Shown here piece after piece: positions 24,770 through 36,264 of a DNA stretch of 64,000 bases. Source of the stretch: Nemertoderma westbladi (taxonomy: Eukaryota > Xenacoelomorpha > Nemertodermatida > Nemertodermatidae); NCBI GenBank assembly GCA_032718475.1, contig JAUCBJ010001346.1, positions 1 through 64,000 of the forward strand, in the 5' to 3' direction. How positions within the stretch are numbered: the first letter of the stretch is position 1; every line of letters begins with the position of its first letter. Under the pieces are notes generated by a model. It had not been told where the DNA came from. It saw only the letters and a list, made by a program, of their open reading frames with translations, and did not search any database. A program made the position numbers and the translations under genes.

Positions 24770-24995
24770 CATTAGTTAATGTAGTTAGTAGCCCCTAATG
24801 TAATCCTTGGAGTTAGTAGAACCTCACTAAAGTCACTAACCTGACTTTATCTACTATTGCTATATAGAGCCCAATTTTGTATTAAAAGTAACCCCACCAC
24901 TGACCTAATCTGTGTTTTAGAACCCCTCTAACCTAATCTTTGTGTTAGAACACCTCCAAATATAATCCTTGTTATACAGTTGAACCCCCCTAAAT
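24770..24995 (+). repeat. Degenerate minisatellite, first block
   Basis: Loose repeats of about 28-35 bp built on the phrase CTAACCTAATCTTTGTGTTAG plus ACCCC-type spacers. The same phrase recurs at 27770-27870 and 28170-28436 in the same intron. Confidence 0.6.
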
Positions 24996-25579
24996 TAGTC
25001 GATTTTTCGCGCCTCCGTAGGCAAACATAAAAAATACACTCCGAAGGGATTCTAATTTAAAAATGCAATAATCACTACACAATTATTTCCTTTTCCCCCT
25101 TTCCCACCGTAATATTTATCTCCAAATAAATCCAATATTCCGATGTATTTCCATCCCAGACATCCTTAGCCGGCCTCAGCCACCATCTCTAACCAATATT
25201 ACCGGCTACTCCCCCATGAATCATTCCAATCCAATAAAGGAGGCAACCATTCAACCTCCCTCCCTTCTCTCATTGGCCCTCAACACACCAACCCCATCCA
25301 ACTATCACCCTCACCCAGTTGTTATCAAAGGAATAATTGGTCACCTTCAAAACTCTATTGCCGTTCCTTAATAATTGGTTATTGGTCAGTCAATCATACA
25401 ACGTGTTAATTATATTTTACATGGGTTGAACGTAAAATCTCTGCACTAGAAAGACAAACTGTGTTTAGGTGATAATTATGGGTCAACTTCATATCGACCC
25501 CACACTGGGTTTAAAATTTGGGTGGAAATGTCAGTCCCAACAACCAGCCTTACAGTTGGCCGCCTCGGCAGCTAAACTG

Positions 25580-25812
25580 GGCTCTGCTCCAAGGTAGAGG
25601 GCGTCTTTGTTCCCTGACCGGGCTCTAACACGGCTTCATGGTCGCTGGGAAGGTAAGACGATTCCGCCTAAAGGACTGAGTCTTGGATGACTAGCCTTAA
25701 AGTGAGGTCTGCTCCAAGGTAGAGGGCGTCTTTGTTCCTGGGCCAGGCCCTAACATGGCTTCGCGGTCGCTAGTAAGGTAAGGCGATTCCGCCTAAAGGA
25801 CTGAGTTTCACT
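25580..25812 (+). repeat. Tandem duplication with 125-bp period
   Basis: Two copies share GCTCCAAGGTAGAGGGCGTC (from 25586 and 25711) and GATTCCGCCTAAAGGACTGA. They are diverged by point changes and are GC-richer than the flanks. The identity of the unit is unknown; no tRNA or rRNA fold was recognised. Confidence 0.85.
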
Positions 25813-26387
25813 GGCTAACTAGCCCAAGAGCGCTCGCGCACTCTGTCCACTGGCTACTTTAGTTCGCCCCAGGAACAACTATTTCGTTTTGGGGCAAAGT
25901 AACAGCTAACCGTTTGCGTCCAATCGGCCCCACCCCTGTTTGGACTCAGACGGTAACCTGGTGTTCTGCAATATCACCAAGTTCCAATAGCGTGAAGCAC
26001 CAAGATTATTATGACGTTTTGCATAACCTGTGACTTTTTTTCCATAACTCTGACTTTTATTCATATATATTTTATCAGTGTATTTTTAGCATAAGGAAAC
26101 GACTAAAAATACTGTATTTTCTGTATATTTTGGATTATTTTAAGGCTATACTTTGGATCCTAACGGACCCAAAGCACCCCTCACCCGGTTTCTCCTTTTT
26201 CCTCATCCCAGAGGTTTTTCTATGGTGTTACAGTACAGTATTTTTATATGCCAGAAGGGAGCAATATACATTTGGGAAGAACAGAAATCACTGTGTTTTT
26301 GCACTATATTGAAAGGTTGTGGATGTCCATAAATAACAAGTCATTGAAGGACCGTGTTCTAGTGGGAAATATTTTATGTCAGCCAGT

Positions 26388-27590
26388 GTAAAAGCTTTTG
26401 CGGAATTGCCCGGTTATTTTTCCTTATTTTTCCCGTAAAATACTCTGTAGTTGGTTTAGTAGGCGTAAGAGGCCGTATTATTGCTGTATCGGTGTTTTTT
26501 AGAGGACCTAAGAGCTATTTCTTCCGTATGTGTACTTTGGGGGACATGGTTGGTGATTCTATGGCAATTCTATGACGCAAAATAGCTAGATCCTCTTGAA
26601 ACAGTAGTTACTATGACGACGGTTAACAGCTGAGCTGTATACGTGTCGATTTTCTTTGTTCTACGGTGCCTCTCAGTTCAGTCAACCAATCAGAGCGTTT
26701 TTACTGTTCTTGTACAGAAATTTCCTAGAAATCACGCAATGCTTTATGGGCAGTGTTATCATTCAGTCCTGAGCCAAGAAAGAACGGCTTTTGGAATATT
26801 TGTGCTTTTCTGCTTTTAGCCTAACACTAGTAGGCTTAATTATAAGGACATATATCCGTTATCACTGGGTAACTCAATGGTTAACAACTTACTCAATGCT
26901 TGGCTGATCTTGTCGTGCATACTTTTATAACGTTATACTGCTATTTACTGTCGGTTATTCATTATATGGTTGATGAAATATTATATTTGGAATAACGAGA
27001 AATAACCCCGAAAACCCAATATTCTTGATATACCGAAGGTAAGAGAGACAGGTTACATATAACGATTGTGACTTATGTTAAAGTGGTTTGAAGTGAATCT
27101 AATGTTATCTGATAGACCCTACATGAGTCGGTCTGTGTTCCTTTTATATGTGACTAAAATCAGTGAAGATCGGCAGATCAGTGTGCAGTATTGTGCAGCA
27201 TTGTGTATGAGTGAGACTGATAACGAAGCATTTCCTAAAGAATGCGCCATACTGTATATGTGAATTGTAACTAAGCCATATCGTTGCATGTAGTTTAAGT
27301 CATAGCTCTGTTTATATAGATAGAGCGCCACGTCCAAAAGGAACTGTTAATATTCCCCGAAGGTGAATAATATTGTCAGAGATTATATAATACTGTCAGT
27401 CGAATAATACATTAGGCTTACATAGCAATAAGATTAAGCCGTCGAAGTCAATCTCCCAGGTATATCCAGCGGGTGAATGATCGCGCACAGATTGGTTTCA
27501 ACTAGTGTAGTGAATCAAATACTTGTCAGAGGCTAAAAGCGATTTATTATCTAGAAGACATCCTAATTTGGCGGGTTAAACTGCCAAAGG
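26388..27590. repeat. 1.2-kb dispersed repeat, copy A
   Basis: This block aligns, with substitutions and indels and in the same orientation, to 51462-52570. Shared stretches include GTAAAAGCTTTTGCG at the left end, AAAGGAACTGTTAATATT and TGTCAGAGATTATATA towards the right. No coding potential is seen in either copy. It could be a solo LTR or a non-autonomous element; I found no terminal repeats that would decide. Confidence 0.8.
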
Positions 27591-27769
27591 TCTGAAAGCG
27601 CGAACAGCCAGAAACCAAAACAATAAGGAAAGATATAGCACTTCCTGAACTTTTAGAGATTGAAGCCGTTTTAGTAGCTTATCGTGCCAAGAAGCACGAG
27701 AAATGCATTACAGTTAGTCTTTGCGTTGACGGTCAACGCAAATCCTATCTAATGCAAATGCTATCCTTC

Positions 27770-27872
27770 CACGATAGGACACCACTAACATCATCTTTGC
27801 GTTAAAATCCCATTAACTTAAGCGTTGTGTTAGGACCCCATCAAACTAAGCTTTGTGTTAGGACCGCACCCA
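27770..27872 (+). repeat. Degenerate minisatellite, second block
   Basis: Units of the form CTTTGTGTTAGGACCCCAT, followed by an AACTAAG-like stretch, repeat about three times. They resume at about 28170 beyond the SINE, suggesting the SINE inserted into or beside this repeat. Confidence 0.6.
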
Positions 27873-27877
27873 CGAAA

Positions 27878-28150
27878 GGTCCCACCTCGGTGTAGTGGTT
27901 GCATTGAATTCACATCTTTCATAGGTCGTGGGTTCGATCCTCACATGGGCTAGGGCAGTTTTCGTTTCTGCACGAATGCTTTGAAGGGAACAGCCACGGC
28001 GCATCTCAGCCTTAGCCTTGCATCTAAGTGGTATCTAAATGAGTAATGAAGTTTCCTCTGGGGAGTATAGTTCTGGAGGGACCACACTGGCAATAAGTCG
28101 TCCGACTTTGTGCGTAATCCCTGGCCTAACTGCCAAAGAAAGTTTACATT
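27878..28150 (+). mobile_element. tRNA-derived SINE
   Basis: The head has an A-box-like GGTGTAGTGGTT (27889-27900) and a perfect B box GGTTCGATCC (27931-27940), spaced as in a tRNA gene, and a 5' end that partly pairs with the region after the B box. The anticodon arm is not convincing and a long unrelated body follows, ending in a T-rich tract near 28150. This is the layout of a SINE2-type element transcribed by RNA polymerase III, not a tRNA gene. Confidence 0.65.
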
Positions 28151-28169
28151 TTTTTAAAGACCAACTAAG

Positions 28170-28436
28170 CATTACATGTACTGTACGTTAGGCCCCACTG
28201 ACCCAATATTTGCGTTAGGACCCCATTCACACGAAATTTGCGTTAGGACCCCACTAACTGACTAACCCAATCTTTGCGTTATCACACTAACTGACTAGGC
28301 CTAACTTAATCTTAGGCCTATAGTTAGAACCTCAACAACCTAATATTTGCATTATGAACTCGACTAACCAAATTGCGGCATAATGACCCCTCTAACCTAA
28401 ACTTTTGAGTTAGATCCCCATTAGGTCTAACCTAAC
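28170..28436 (+). repeat. Degenerate minisatellite, third block, touching the FLOT2 exon
   Basis: Seven or so loose units of the type ACTAACCTAATCTTTGCGTTA with GACCCC spacers run up to the donor site of the first FLOT2 exon; the donor itself (CCTAACCTTG on plus) looks as if it is continuous with the repeat. Confidence 0.6.
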
Positions 28437-28670
28437 CTTGCATTGCGCAATCCCTGTTACAGTTAACGGAACCCCTTCTGCCGTCTCCACCACCTCGCAT
28501 TTAGGGGTTAACGACATAATAGATAACGATATTCGCTGGACATCGGAAACAAACCACCAGGCCCACGCGTACCCACCAGAAATGTAGCGTTTCTTGTTTG
28601 AACTACAGATCCCACAACCTCCAGACACAACTAAAGCCTCATTGGGGCCGGCTGTGTGGACATTACCCAT
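28437..28670 (-). CDS. FLOT2: Flotillin-2, first coding exon (N-terminus)
   Basis: There are 78 codons, beginning MGNVHTAGPNEALVVSGG and ending VPLTVTGIAQCK. The start at 28670 is chosen because the MGN start, with Gly2 as an N-myristoylation site, and the following residues are conserved in flotillin-2; the frame stays open to an upstream ATG at 28733, but that extension has no family support. Context is favourable (G at -3 and +4). YAWAWWFVSDVQRISL matches the aromatic SPFH segment that inserts into the membrane. Cys19 is present, while residue 4 is Val where vertebrate FLOT2 has a palmitoylated Cys. The donor is AAG followed by GTTAGG, phase 0, and joins the exon at 24219 in frame. Confidence 0.93.
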
Positions 28671-30436
28671 TACTACTGTAGATTCAGAGCTACTATTTTT
28701 AACGACAAAATCAGCCAGGCCGCACAAGTACACCTTTCGTTGTTACCTATAGGTGATTATTTTAAATCTGTCTGTCTGTAAATCGTCTTTGCAGATAGAG
28801 CATGAGCACTCAGAAAATTAAGGTACTGTTTAATGTAGTATGTACTACTGCTACTGCAGCACTGGTGCTGACACTGACAACTGTACCTCTACTGCCGAAT
28901 GTGGATGTAAGTTTTTATTATAAATAAATGGGCAAAACAATCGACGTATCGACATAATGTTGCAATACATAACTGCAATGCATTGCATTGCAGCATTGCA
29001 GTTTTACAATATTACAAGACAGTACCTAGCACGTAGCACCCCTATCAATACTACTGTACACAGTAGGCCTATGGATGAATAGTAAACAGGACTTGAATAG
29101 TACTCTAAGTCCATCCAGCCAGATGCCATGGGAAAGTGCTCTATATTCACTATTACTACAGTACTATATAACCTTGTGTACGGTAGTCGTTCTTGTACAG
29201 TCTTTGTGTGTCGAACACACACTATACAGTAGGCTACCATATCAAAGGAAGTGATGTGCTTTTCATGTACAATATGACAGTACGATAACAATACCGAACA
29301 GTAACTGCCGGTAGGCCTTACTACTGTACATGTAATATTAGTGGTGCAATCGAAACACTTTCAGTATCCCGGTACACAGACAGTACACTGTACTGTCTGT
29401 ACCAGTACCGGTACTTCAACAGATCTGAAGTTTACAATGTCCGGGCTCAGTACACATTTATTTTTTGTGGCATTTTAATTCGAATTATAGCCATTAGCCA
29501 GATTGTAAGTAGGGCCTTATCGCCCCTTGCATCTTTTCCGTCCCTGGTATGATAATTAATTCGCGTGCTATCTCGTGGATAGAAATCTCTTTGGAGTTTT
29601 TGCGCGCGCAATAATGTAATAATGGCATTTTATCGCGCGCTAAAACTCTAAATATATTGGGGGTGCATAATGCAGTAACTCAGGAAATACGTAATTATAA
29701 TACTTGTGCTATGATTTAGCTGTTATAGGGCTTTAACTCTATATTGTTGTATTTATTCCGCGCGCTGTGATTGGTTGTAATGGGGTGCGTTTTTATTCAA
29801 TGTGGGAAGGGTTTTCTTCTTGTCTATAATACTGTAGAGTTGTTGATTCTCGAAAAAATTGTTGGGCTAGAAACAATCGTATAAGGGGTAAGAAGGTGCT
29901 GTAAATCGTGTGACGTGGTGTGTTTTTGGTAAAAACACGTGGAAACGATCGAAATGGTATGCCAGGGAAGCCAATTTTGAAAATCGGCTGTGAATGGTTG
30001 CTACTGCACATACTGTATTTTGACGTCACTACGCAGTGTTCTGATAATTTATTATATTGGTTTCTATTGAGGGTGATTTTAGATCATTCAACGTCTCGCT
30101 GTTAATCTTGCTGTTACTACACTTTTTGTTTATACAGTATGTAAGGATGTAATCCTCCAGCTTTGGTTTGGTTCCATTATGGTATTGAAAGGTCCATCGC
30201 TTATAATATTAATAATATTTAAATTTATATATAGCAGCTCCCTTTCCTATAGTTTGTTCAAGGCGCATTATAATACAAATAACCAACACTGTAAACTGTA
30301 TATGATGTAAAATAAATTCTCATGAGGATACGAAATACAAATATAAATATACAGTATATTCAAATAGATATACAAATACAATTGCGCACCCAATTTTACA
30401 ATTACTGATTACGATTATATAAAGCAGTTAATATGA
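28671..30436. other. Region upstream of FLOT2, no gene recognised
   Basis: This should hold the FLOT2 5' leader and promoter, but I see no clear TATA box or leader exon. AT-rich, with many TACAGTA/TACTGTA words and a small hairpin near 29370-29405 (CAGACAGTAC, ACT, GTACTGTCTG). Confidence 0.5.
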
Positions 30437-30694
30437 GTCTGGGGGGTCTGCACCCTGAAGACCAGCACCATCCCGAAATCCCAGTCCCCTCCAAGATCTG
30501 CGACTCCCTCACAGGCGCGCAGTGAGTTGGTGCACAACAGCGCGAACTGGAGGTGCCTGTGGACACCGCCCATCACCGGGGCCAACCCTCGCCAACACAT
30601 CCCCTCCAGCCTGGCGATCAGAGTCTCTGCAAAGTGCCGGATGGTTATCTCGGCCTCCTTGCACCAGACGTCGTCCGTGGTTCCAACAAGGGGA
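30437..30694 (-). pseudogene. GC-rich coding-like fragment, possibly SGNH-hydrolase-like from a retroelement
   Basis: This island is much richer in GC than its surroundings and is open on the minus strand for about 86 codons, from PLVGTTDDVWCKEAEIT through TIRHFAETLIARLEG to LGGDWDFGMVLVF. The GTxDxW start, the ALLCTNSLRACEGVADL middle and the DWDF end are reminiscent of SGNH/GDSL-like domains found in some retroelement proteins. There is no start or matching neighbour domain, so it is a fragment. The assignment is tentative and rests on motif resemblance only. Confidence 0.3.
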
Positions 30695-32119
30695 GTTTAT
30701 TGTAGTTTTATCTACACCTCTGGGGCGTCAGTTATGAATAATTGTAAAACGGTGCCTTGGGTCGTTTTAAGAATATTAAGTATACAGTGAGTTACTACAA
30801 AGTACAAAGACTCTGTCAGTCTCGGTGAAAAGCAATGGTTGTAACTTCGGACACTGTTAAAAGGTGGTTAACAAAATATATGAGATAATGTACTGCAATA
30901 CTGTTCTTTGATTTACTCCCATGAATGAGAAAAGATATAGAAACCGGATAAAAGGTTCAGTGGTCGCTGTGAAGTTACAGTCGTACCTTTTGGTGTAAAT
31001 AACATAAAATAGTGAATTAATTTTTAAATAATACTGTACCATTGTGCTGCCATGCTTTGATACCGTAAAATACAGTATAAGTGTATCTGTGAAGACTTTG
31101 GTCTATATACAGTAGTGGTTAGAAGTTATTATAATATTTCCAATCTACCTGCCCGCATTATAACGTATGCAGTAAATAAACGACATATGCTATAGCACAT
31201 AAAGTATACTAAATATGTATAAATATACCGTTAGCCGAGGGGATTAGCTGCTTATACTGTAGCAAAGGCTAGTTTCGCGCAGCTATCGAGCTACTGTAAC
31301 CAGCTTTCGCCCACGATTCCGGTATGCCCTATACAGTATTGTACTTTTTGTGATAACTGATATACAGATAAATAGAAATACTTACACCTTTCAGTACTTA
31401 CAGTGGACAGTGGACACCCCTATCCCCACCCCACCCACCTGCCGATCCTAAGCTACCTATTTATTGCAGATTTGGAAGTGGCCATTGCATGAGTTTTTTT
31501 ACCTTACTGATAATATAGATTTCACTTTAATTTCGAGGAGAGATTTATCCATTTTGTTTCAATGTGATGCATGAAAATGCTAATGATCGTGCGCCTACTG
31601 TATAATTAAATTTACTCTAGGTATGATGAACAAATTTTGGGTATGTGACTGAGTACCGTAATTGTGATGAACATCATTTTTTGATATAGTGGAAATGATG
31701 ACGCAAATCGATCTGAAAACGTGATACAGCGTAAAATTTTGTTATCATTAATTCGTACTCGATTTATTAGGGTCGATCCAGCGCTTCCCCAGTTTATTAG
31801 ACCTTATGTTATGTATGGATGAATTAGAGAATGGTACAATGTTTTGAGAATCGGGGTCGGAAAAATACGACGCAATTTGTAAAAAATCCGGGCAGTTTTA
31901 GATATTTTGCTTAAAATATAGTTAATGTGTGCAATCCACGATAGCTTACTGTCTATGTAAACGGTAAACGCCTAGATATTTTGTAGAATTTGTAAATTTT
32001 ATTTTGGAGCCGTTAATAAACAAATTATGATCGACACCTTTTTATACCTTTTTAGAATGGTGAAACATTTTGTTTGGTTTCTTGTCCAGCTTAATTAACT
32101 GTTCTGTATTGAGGTGGGT
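30695..32119. other. AT-rich intergenic DNA
   Basis: No gene or recognisable repeat seen, beyond the general abundance of TACAGTA-type words. Confidence 0.6.
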
Positions 32120-32830
32120 GAATTTCTAGAGTTAATTATCGCCCCTCGTCATGTGATCTTCTTACCGAAATTTCTAAAGAATATGTTACCCATAGGTCCA
32201 GTGCACCTTGGAAAGCTCCTTTTGTTAAGGGTCCAAAAGTTCACGGTGGAATCCCTTGTTATCTCTGATCCGGTGTTTGTTGGTATCAATTCACATTCTT
32301 CCATTAGGTCTAAAAGTAAGTACCATTTCTGTTCGAACGGGTGTTATACAGTAGGTGTTACCCTTGATGTCTTCTGGGACAATTTGCGCATTCAGGTCAC
32401 CCACAATGACTTTAACATTGTGTTTCGGAATGTCCTTTATAAGTCCAGTCAGATCTTCATAAAACTTGACTGCTTGTTCTGGCTCTGAGGCATTATATTG
32501 GTTGGATTGCAACAACATACTGTTATTTTGGGATTCCCATCAAATATTGCAATTATTGCTCTGAAATTTATTGATTTTATGTTGTTTAGAGTGAAAATTG
32601 AAGATTGAGAAGTGAAAATTGGTTTAGCAGAATTCCTCCTCCACCAATTGATGCTTGGCCGAATTTCTTACTGCTGAGCTTGTTACTAACGTCCATCCAT
32701 TTCCAATGTCATTGTACTTCATGGCAGTGTCTTCATGACAAATCCGATGTTCTTGGATACAGATGATGTCGATGTTATATTCCATTGCCTTGCCAGAGCT
32801 ACCATGTCACCCTGTTTGTTACCAACGACT
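32120..32830 (-). pseudogene. Decayed LINE endonuclease (AP-endonuclease-like) domain
   Basis: On the minus strand, in shifting frames, the order is VALARQ, then YNIDIICIQEHRICHED (near 32790-32740), a damaged middle, then FYEDLTGLIKDIPKHNVKV and IVGDLNAQI (32470-32380), then RNFGKKIT and RGAI (near 32150). These are the motifs of the endonuclease/exonuclease/phosphatase domain of non-LTR retrotransposons: the IQEHR glutamate and the GDLNA metal-binding motif. Several frameshifts and stops show it is long dead. It may be the 5' part of the LINE family whose 3' parts lie at 6, 36 and 60 kb, but no copy here links the two. Confidence 0.75.
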
Positions 32831-34340
32831 CAGGTTATGGGGTAATATTAAGAACAAGCCCTTGGAGGTTGGAGGGAAGCCAACACAGAAATTGGCGACC
32901 CAATATAATAACAATAGTAGATCGGTCGGCGGCACTGAATTTACCATTAAGTAAGGGTAAAATACCTCACCCAATATCACACGGGAAACACCAGTGCAAT
33001 TTATACTATGTATATGTATCTTAGATACTTTAATCGGTGCAATGCCATTATTAGTTCAGTTGTGTGAAAGTTTTCGATAGAGTTATGTTAGTGAACTAAG
33101 AAGTTCTTACTGGTTTTTGTCAGTAGGCCTACGATTTCACGATTAATTCAGCGCAATTCAACATGCAGATTTATTAGTAAACTTAGTGACATTATTTTAT
33201 ATCAGCAATTAATACAATACTATATTGTATTAATTGCTGATATAAAATAATGCCATTGAGTTGACTTATAAATCGATGAGCTTTCAGAGTGCGTGCATTC
33301 ATTGTAGCTCATTTCAACACGTTGATTCTTCTTCTTATCTACATACTGTATATCTGTCTTTTGACACACCTGGGATTGGTTAGTAAGGTTAGTATGCTGG
33401 GTTACTAGCCTACCTTCTTATCTCCTTTATATTTCCGCCAGAAATACGTATTACTGTATTTCTCTCTCAGTTCGTGGGCGCTGTCCTTTACTGATGAGAG
33501 GAGTTATTATTTACTATATGGCGCGAAATTCTGAAAACAACTATGCCACTTTCCGATAGATTAAATCGTTTCCAATTTAATTCTGATATTGGTAATATAA
33601 TAAACACATTTATCGACAAATATCACAAACTCAGTGCAATTTCGCAAAAATAATATTAAAATAGAAAGGAATCGATAAGTAATTATCACGAAGATGTCTA
33701 AACTGGTGGAATTATTTCAAAGAATTTGTATTTCCCAGTAGTATCTACAGTTAAACAACCAAAGATGTACTGTACAATACAGTTATCGTTGTACAGTGGG
33801 CCTACAGTAGTCTATATTTATATCTTCCACATGGCATCGCTGATTTGTATTAGGCCAATCAAATATTCTTGGAAAAAATATCCATGTTCAGCAACAGTTT
33901 AGGAACAAATATTTTGAATTCGTTTCAGAACAAAATGAACAACTTCTACCATTATGTTTAGTTTAATGGTCATTAGTGTGCTACAGTATTGTTGACATTA
34001 AACAGAAATATTATGGAAATTCGGCTAGTGTGTTTAGTAACCTAAGAAACTAAGTAAACATTGTAAATCCGACTAGATATTAATTGAAAAATATTTTTTA
34101 TGATCCCTTTTTTTGATCATTATGACCCCTTTTTTCATAATGTACCGGTTCCTACTACTACTAGCAGTACCGGTGTTTGTATTACTATAGTATTACAGTA
34201 TAGTACCCATTAGGTAACGCCTCATTATTATAGGCGTGCGGACTTTGGTTTTGGGGTGCTGATGCTGAGTCTTAGGTAATGATGCGGAACCATGCGTATA
34301 GTATAGTTTACGGTACTGTGTAAGCATTAACCCTGTAACC
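32831..34340. other. AT-rich intergenic DNA with one perfect palindrome
   Basis: Apart from the hairpin at 33190-33252, I see nothing recognisable in this stretch. Confidence 0.6.
33190..33252. repeat. Perfect inverted repeat, 30-bp arms, 3-base loop
   Basis: The left arm (33190-33219) and right arm (33223-33252) are exact complements around the loop CTA. The arms contain ATATCAGCAATTAATACAAT and its reverse complement. It could form a cruciform or, if transcribed, a stable hairpin. Such perfect AT-rich palindromes may be recent foldback duplications. Confidence 0.95.
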
Positions 34341-34354
34341 GCGGATGTCTCGAT

Positions 34355-34600
34355 TTCTGTTGTTTATTGTTTTGGTTAGAAAAACCTGACTCGTTAAACT
34401 TATAATTTCCCTCAATGGGTAAAGTGTGATCGTTTATTGCTTTGGTTAGAAAAACCCGCCTCTGTAACCTGATCCTATCCATCAATTGGTAAAGTGATCG
34501 TTTATTGTTTTGGTTAGAAAAGCCCGCCACTGTAACCTGCCCCCAAAGGGTAAAGTGATCGTCATCGATTGTTGTTTTGGTTAGAAAAATTCCTCATAGC
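34355..34600 (+). repeat. Tandem repeat, about 67-70 bp period, four copies
   Basis: The phrase GTTTATTGTTTTGGTTAGAA recurs with TTGGTTAGA at 34372, 34442, 34510 and 34577, followed in the middle copies by CCCGCCTCTGTAACCTG-like sequence and AATGGGTAAAGT. The same phrase pair occurs inside the small inverted-repeat elements at 49181 and 51127. Confidence 0.85.
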
Positions 34601-36117
34601 TTTTAAATGCCATCTTGTGTGCATGTTAAGGTTACAGAGTTAATTTAATTAAATTGTATTTTGTACTGTCTGAATGTAGTGTGTATTTAATTTATTATAA
34701 CTTCATTAAAACTGAGTAGGACTGAAAGTCGTTTACTGTGTGAATTACAGTCTGGATGTTGTTTCAGTACAGTCTGAATGTCGAAAAAAAATGGGGTAAT
34801 AAAAATAATTTCTAAAAAATAGGGGTAAAAAGAGTAATAAAAGGTGTCAAAATGAGCAGAAACGGGGTCATAAAAAATAACTGCCATATTAATTCGCGTT
34901 CATATTACAGTACCACCTTGTCTGTTTTTGACTAACAAGTTGTTTTGCTGTATCGCCATTCGAAACTAAGATATGATGATTTGATAATTTACCTACTGTA
35001 CAGCACCTGCGGTATATAAATGAACTGATCCTTCTTTCTGTAATTTATCGACCTTTCAAGTTTTTTAACAGAATAATTTATTTTGGTACTCCAGTGACAT
35101 TATCTCCACCTGGTCGCTCCTCCCTGGTCACCAAAACCATAACCTTGTCTTTGCCATTCTAATTATTGGAATGTCGACGACACATGTACCAATGTACTGT
35201 ACAGTACGAATTTAATTATCCATTCCCGTGGATCCGTATTGGACCACATGGTTCCATTCCAAGTGTACCTACAGTATCTACTCTGAAAATCGTAGTATTT
35301 TTTAATCACCCTTATGGGACCGCGGCGATCATCAAAGCTAGCGAACGACCTACGGTAGTCGACAGACACGTTGTATATAAGATTCCATGAAGCTGTGGTA
35401 AAAATATATAGGTCAGTCTACAGTATGTAGACCTACTCTTGTGATGTTTGTATTGTTGAACATGATGCGACAACATTCCCTGAGTGTAAAATGTCCATGA
35501 ATAATAATTGTATACAATGTACGAACAACCTGCAGTAGCAATTGTATTTCAATCTTTCAACCATTTGTTCACTCATTTTATTATTAACTTAAAGTAGAGC
35601 AAATATCAACGAACTTACATTACAGTAAGATTATAATAATGGAATCCCAAACTTAGGAAATTACAGTAAGGTAGGGGTGTATAATACATACAGTAGCATA
35701 TGAGTCATGTTGTCTCGCATAATAATAGATCAGCCTTGGTTATAATAAAATAATATATATTTGATTTAAATACAGCAGCACTGTATTTCTCGCTATCTCG
35801 ATAGGGAATATATCCACGAACGAGAGCAAGTGAGTTAGTGAAGTATATGTTTGGCCTTATCGAAAAAAGGTACCGGTAGCGGTAGGCCTATCGTGTACCG
35901 GTACACGCACATGCCCCATCTCGCAATTGTGCGCTTCCTTGTCCATTGCCTTCGCGCGCTGATGCCTTATATCAGCATAATATTCAACAAATTCGAACGA
36001 GTTCATATAGTAGGCCTAGACTGACTTATATATTTTACAAGTGATATTGATAAAATATCAGTTCGATTCCAGTATTTATTACAGAATGAAAGTGCAGTTA
36101 CCTGGTACCATTTAACT
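34601..36117. other. AT-rich intergenic DNA
   Basis: No gene recognised. There is a cluster of ACCGGTAC and TAGGCCTA palindromic words near 35865-35910. Confidence 0.55.
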
Positions 36118-36250
36118 TTACCAATGATAAGCCCAATAAGTCCGATATTAGTGTGTCTCTTTATGTTCCAGATGGAACAAAATGCTGACTTAGAAGGGTT
36201 TTCACCAAAAGACTGGTTATGGTTCGTCGATGACACTTGGAGTACAGTAT
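36118..36250 (+). pseudogene. Fragment of a reverse transcriptase, Penelope-like
   Basis: The plus frame reads ISPISPILVCLFM, then MEQNADLEGFSPKDW, then LWFVDDTWSTV. The SPxSPI...LYM motif followed about 25 residues later by a (Y/F)VDDTW catalytic box is characteristic of Penelope-like reverse transcriptases. Only this core piece remains, and the glycine that normally precedes SPISP is replaced. It is cut on the right by the antisense LINE fragment that begins at about 36265. Confidence 0.55.
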
Positions 36251-36264
36251 GCTCTATCTATAAT

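Larger units (their letters stand above)
24220..28436 (-). other. FLOT2 intron between the first and second visible exons, repeat-rich
   Basis: A 4.2-kb intron that begins GTTAGG (from 28436) and ends CTCTAG (24220). It holds a TA-rich microsatellite (about 24690-24730), degenerate minisatellites, a 125-bp tandem duplication, one copy of a 1.2-kb dispersed repeat and a SINE, each listed separately. Between about 24220-24680, 25000-25570 and 25830-26387 I see nothing recognisable. Confidence 0.8.

Noticed and set aside
25580-25812. The 125-bp GC-rich duplication as rRNA or snRNA genes
   Set aside because: No conserved 5S, U-snRNA or tRNA signature could be recognised in the unit.
27878-27950. 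A functional tRNA gene
   Set aside because: Internal promoter boxes are present, but the anticodon and acceptor stems do not fold convincingly and a SINE body follows directly.
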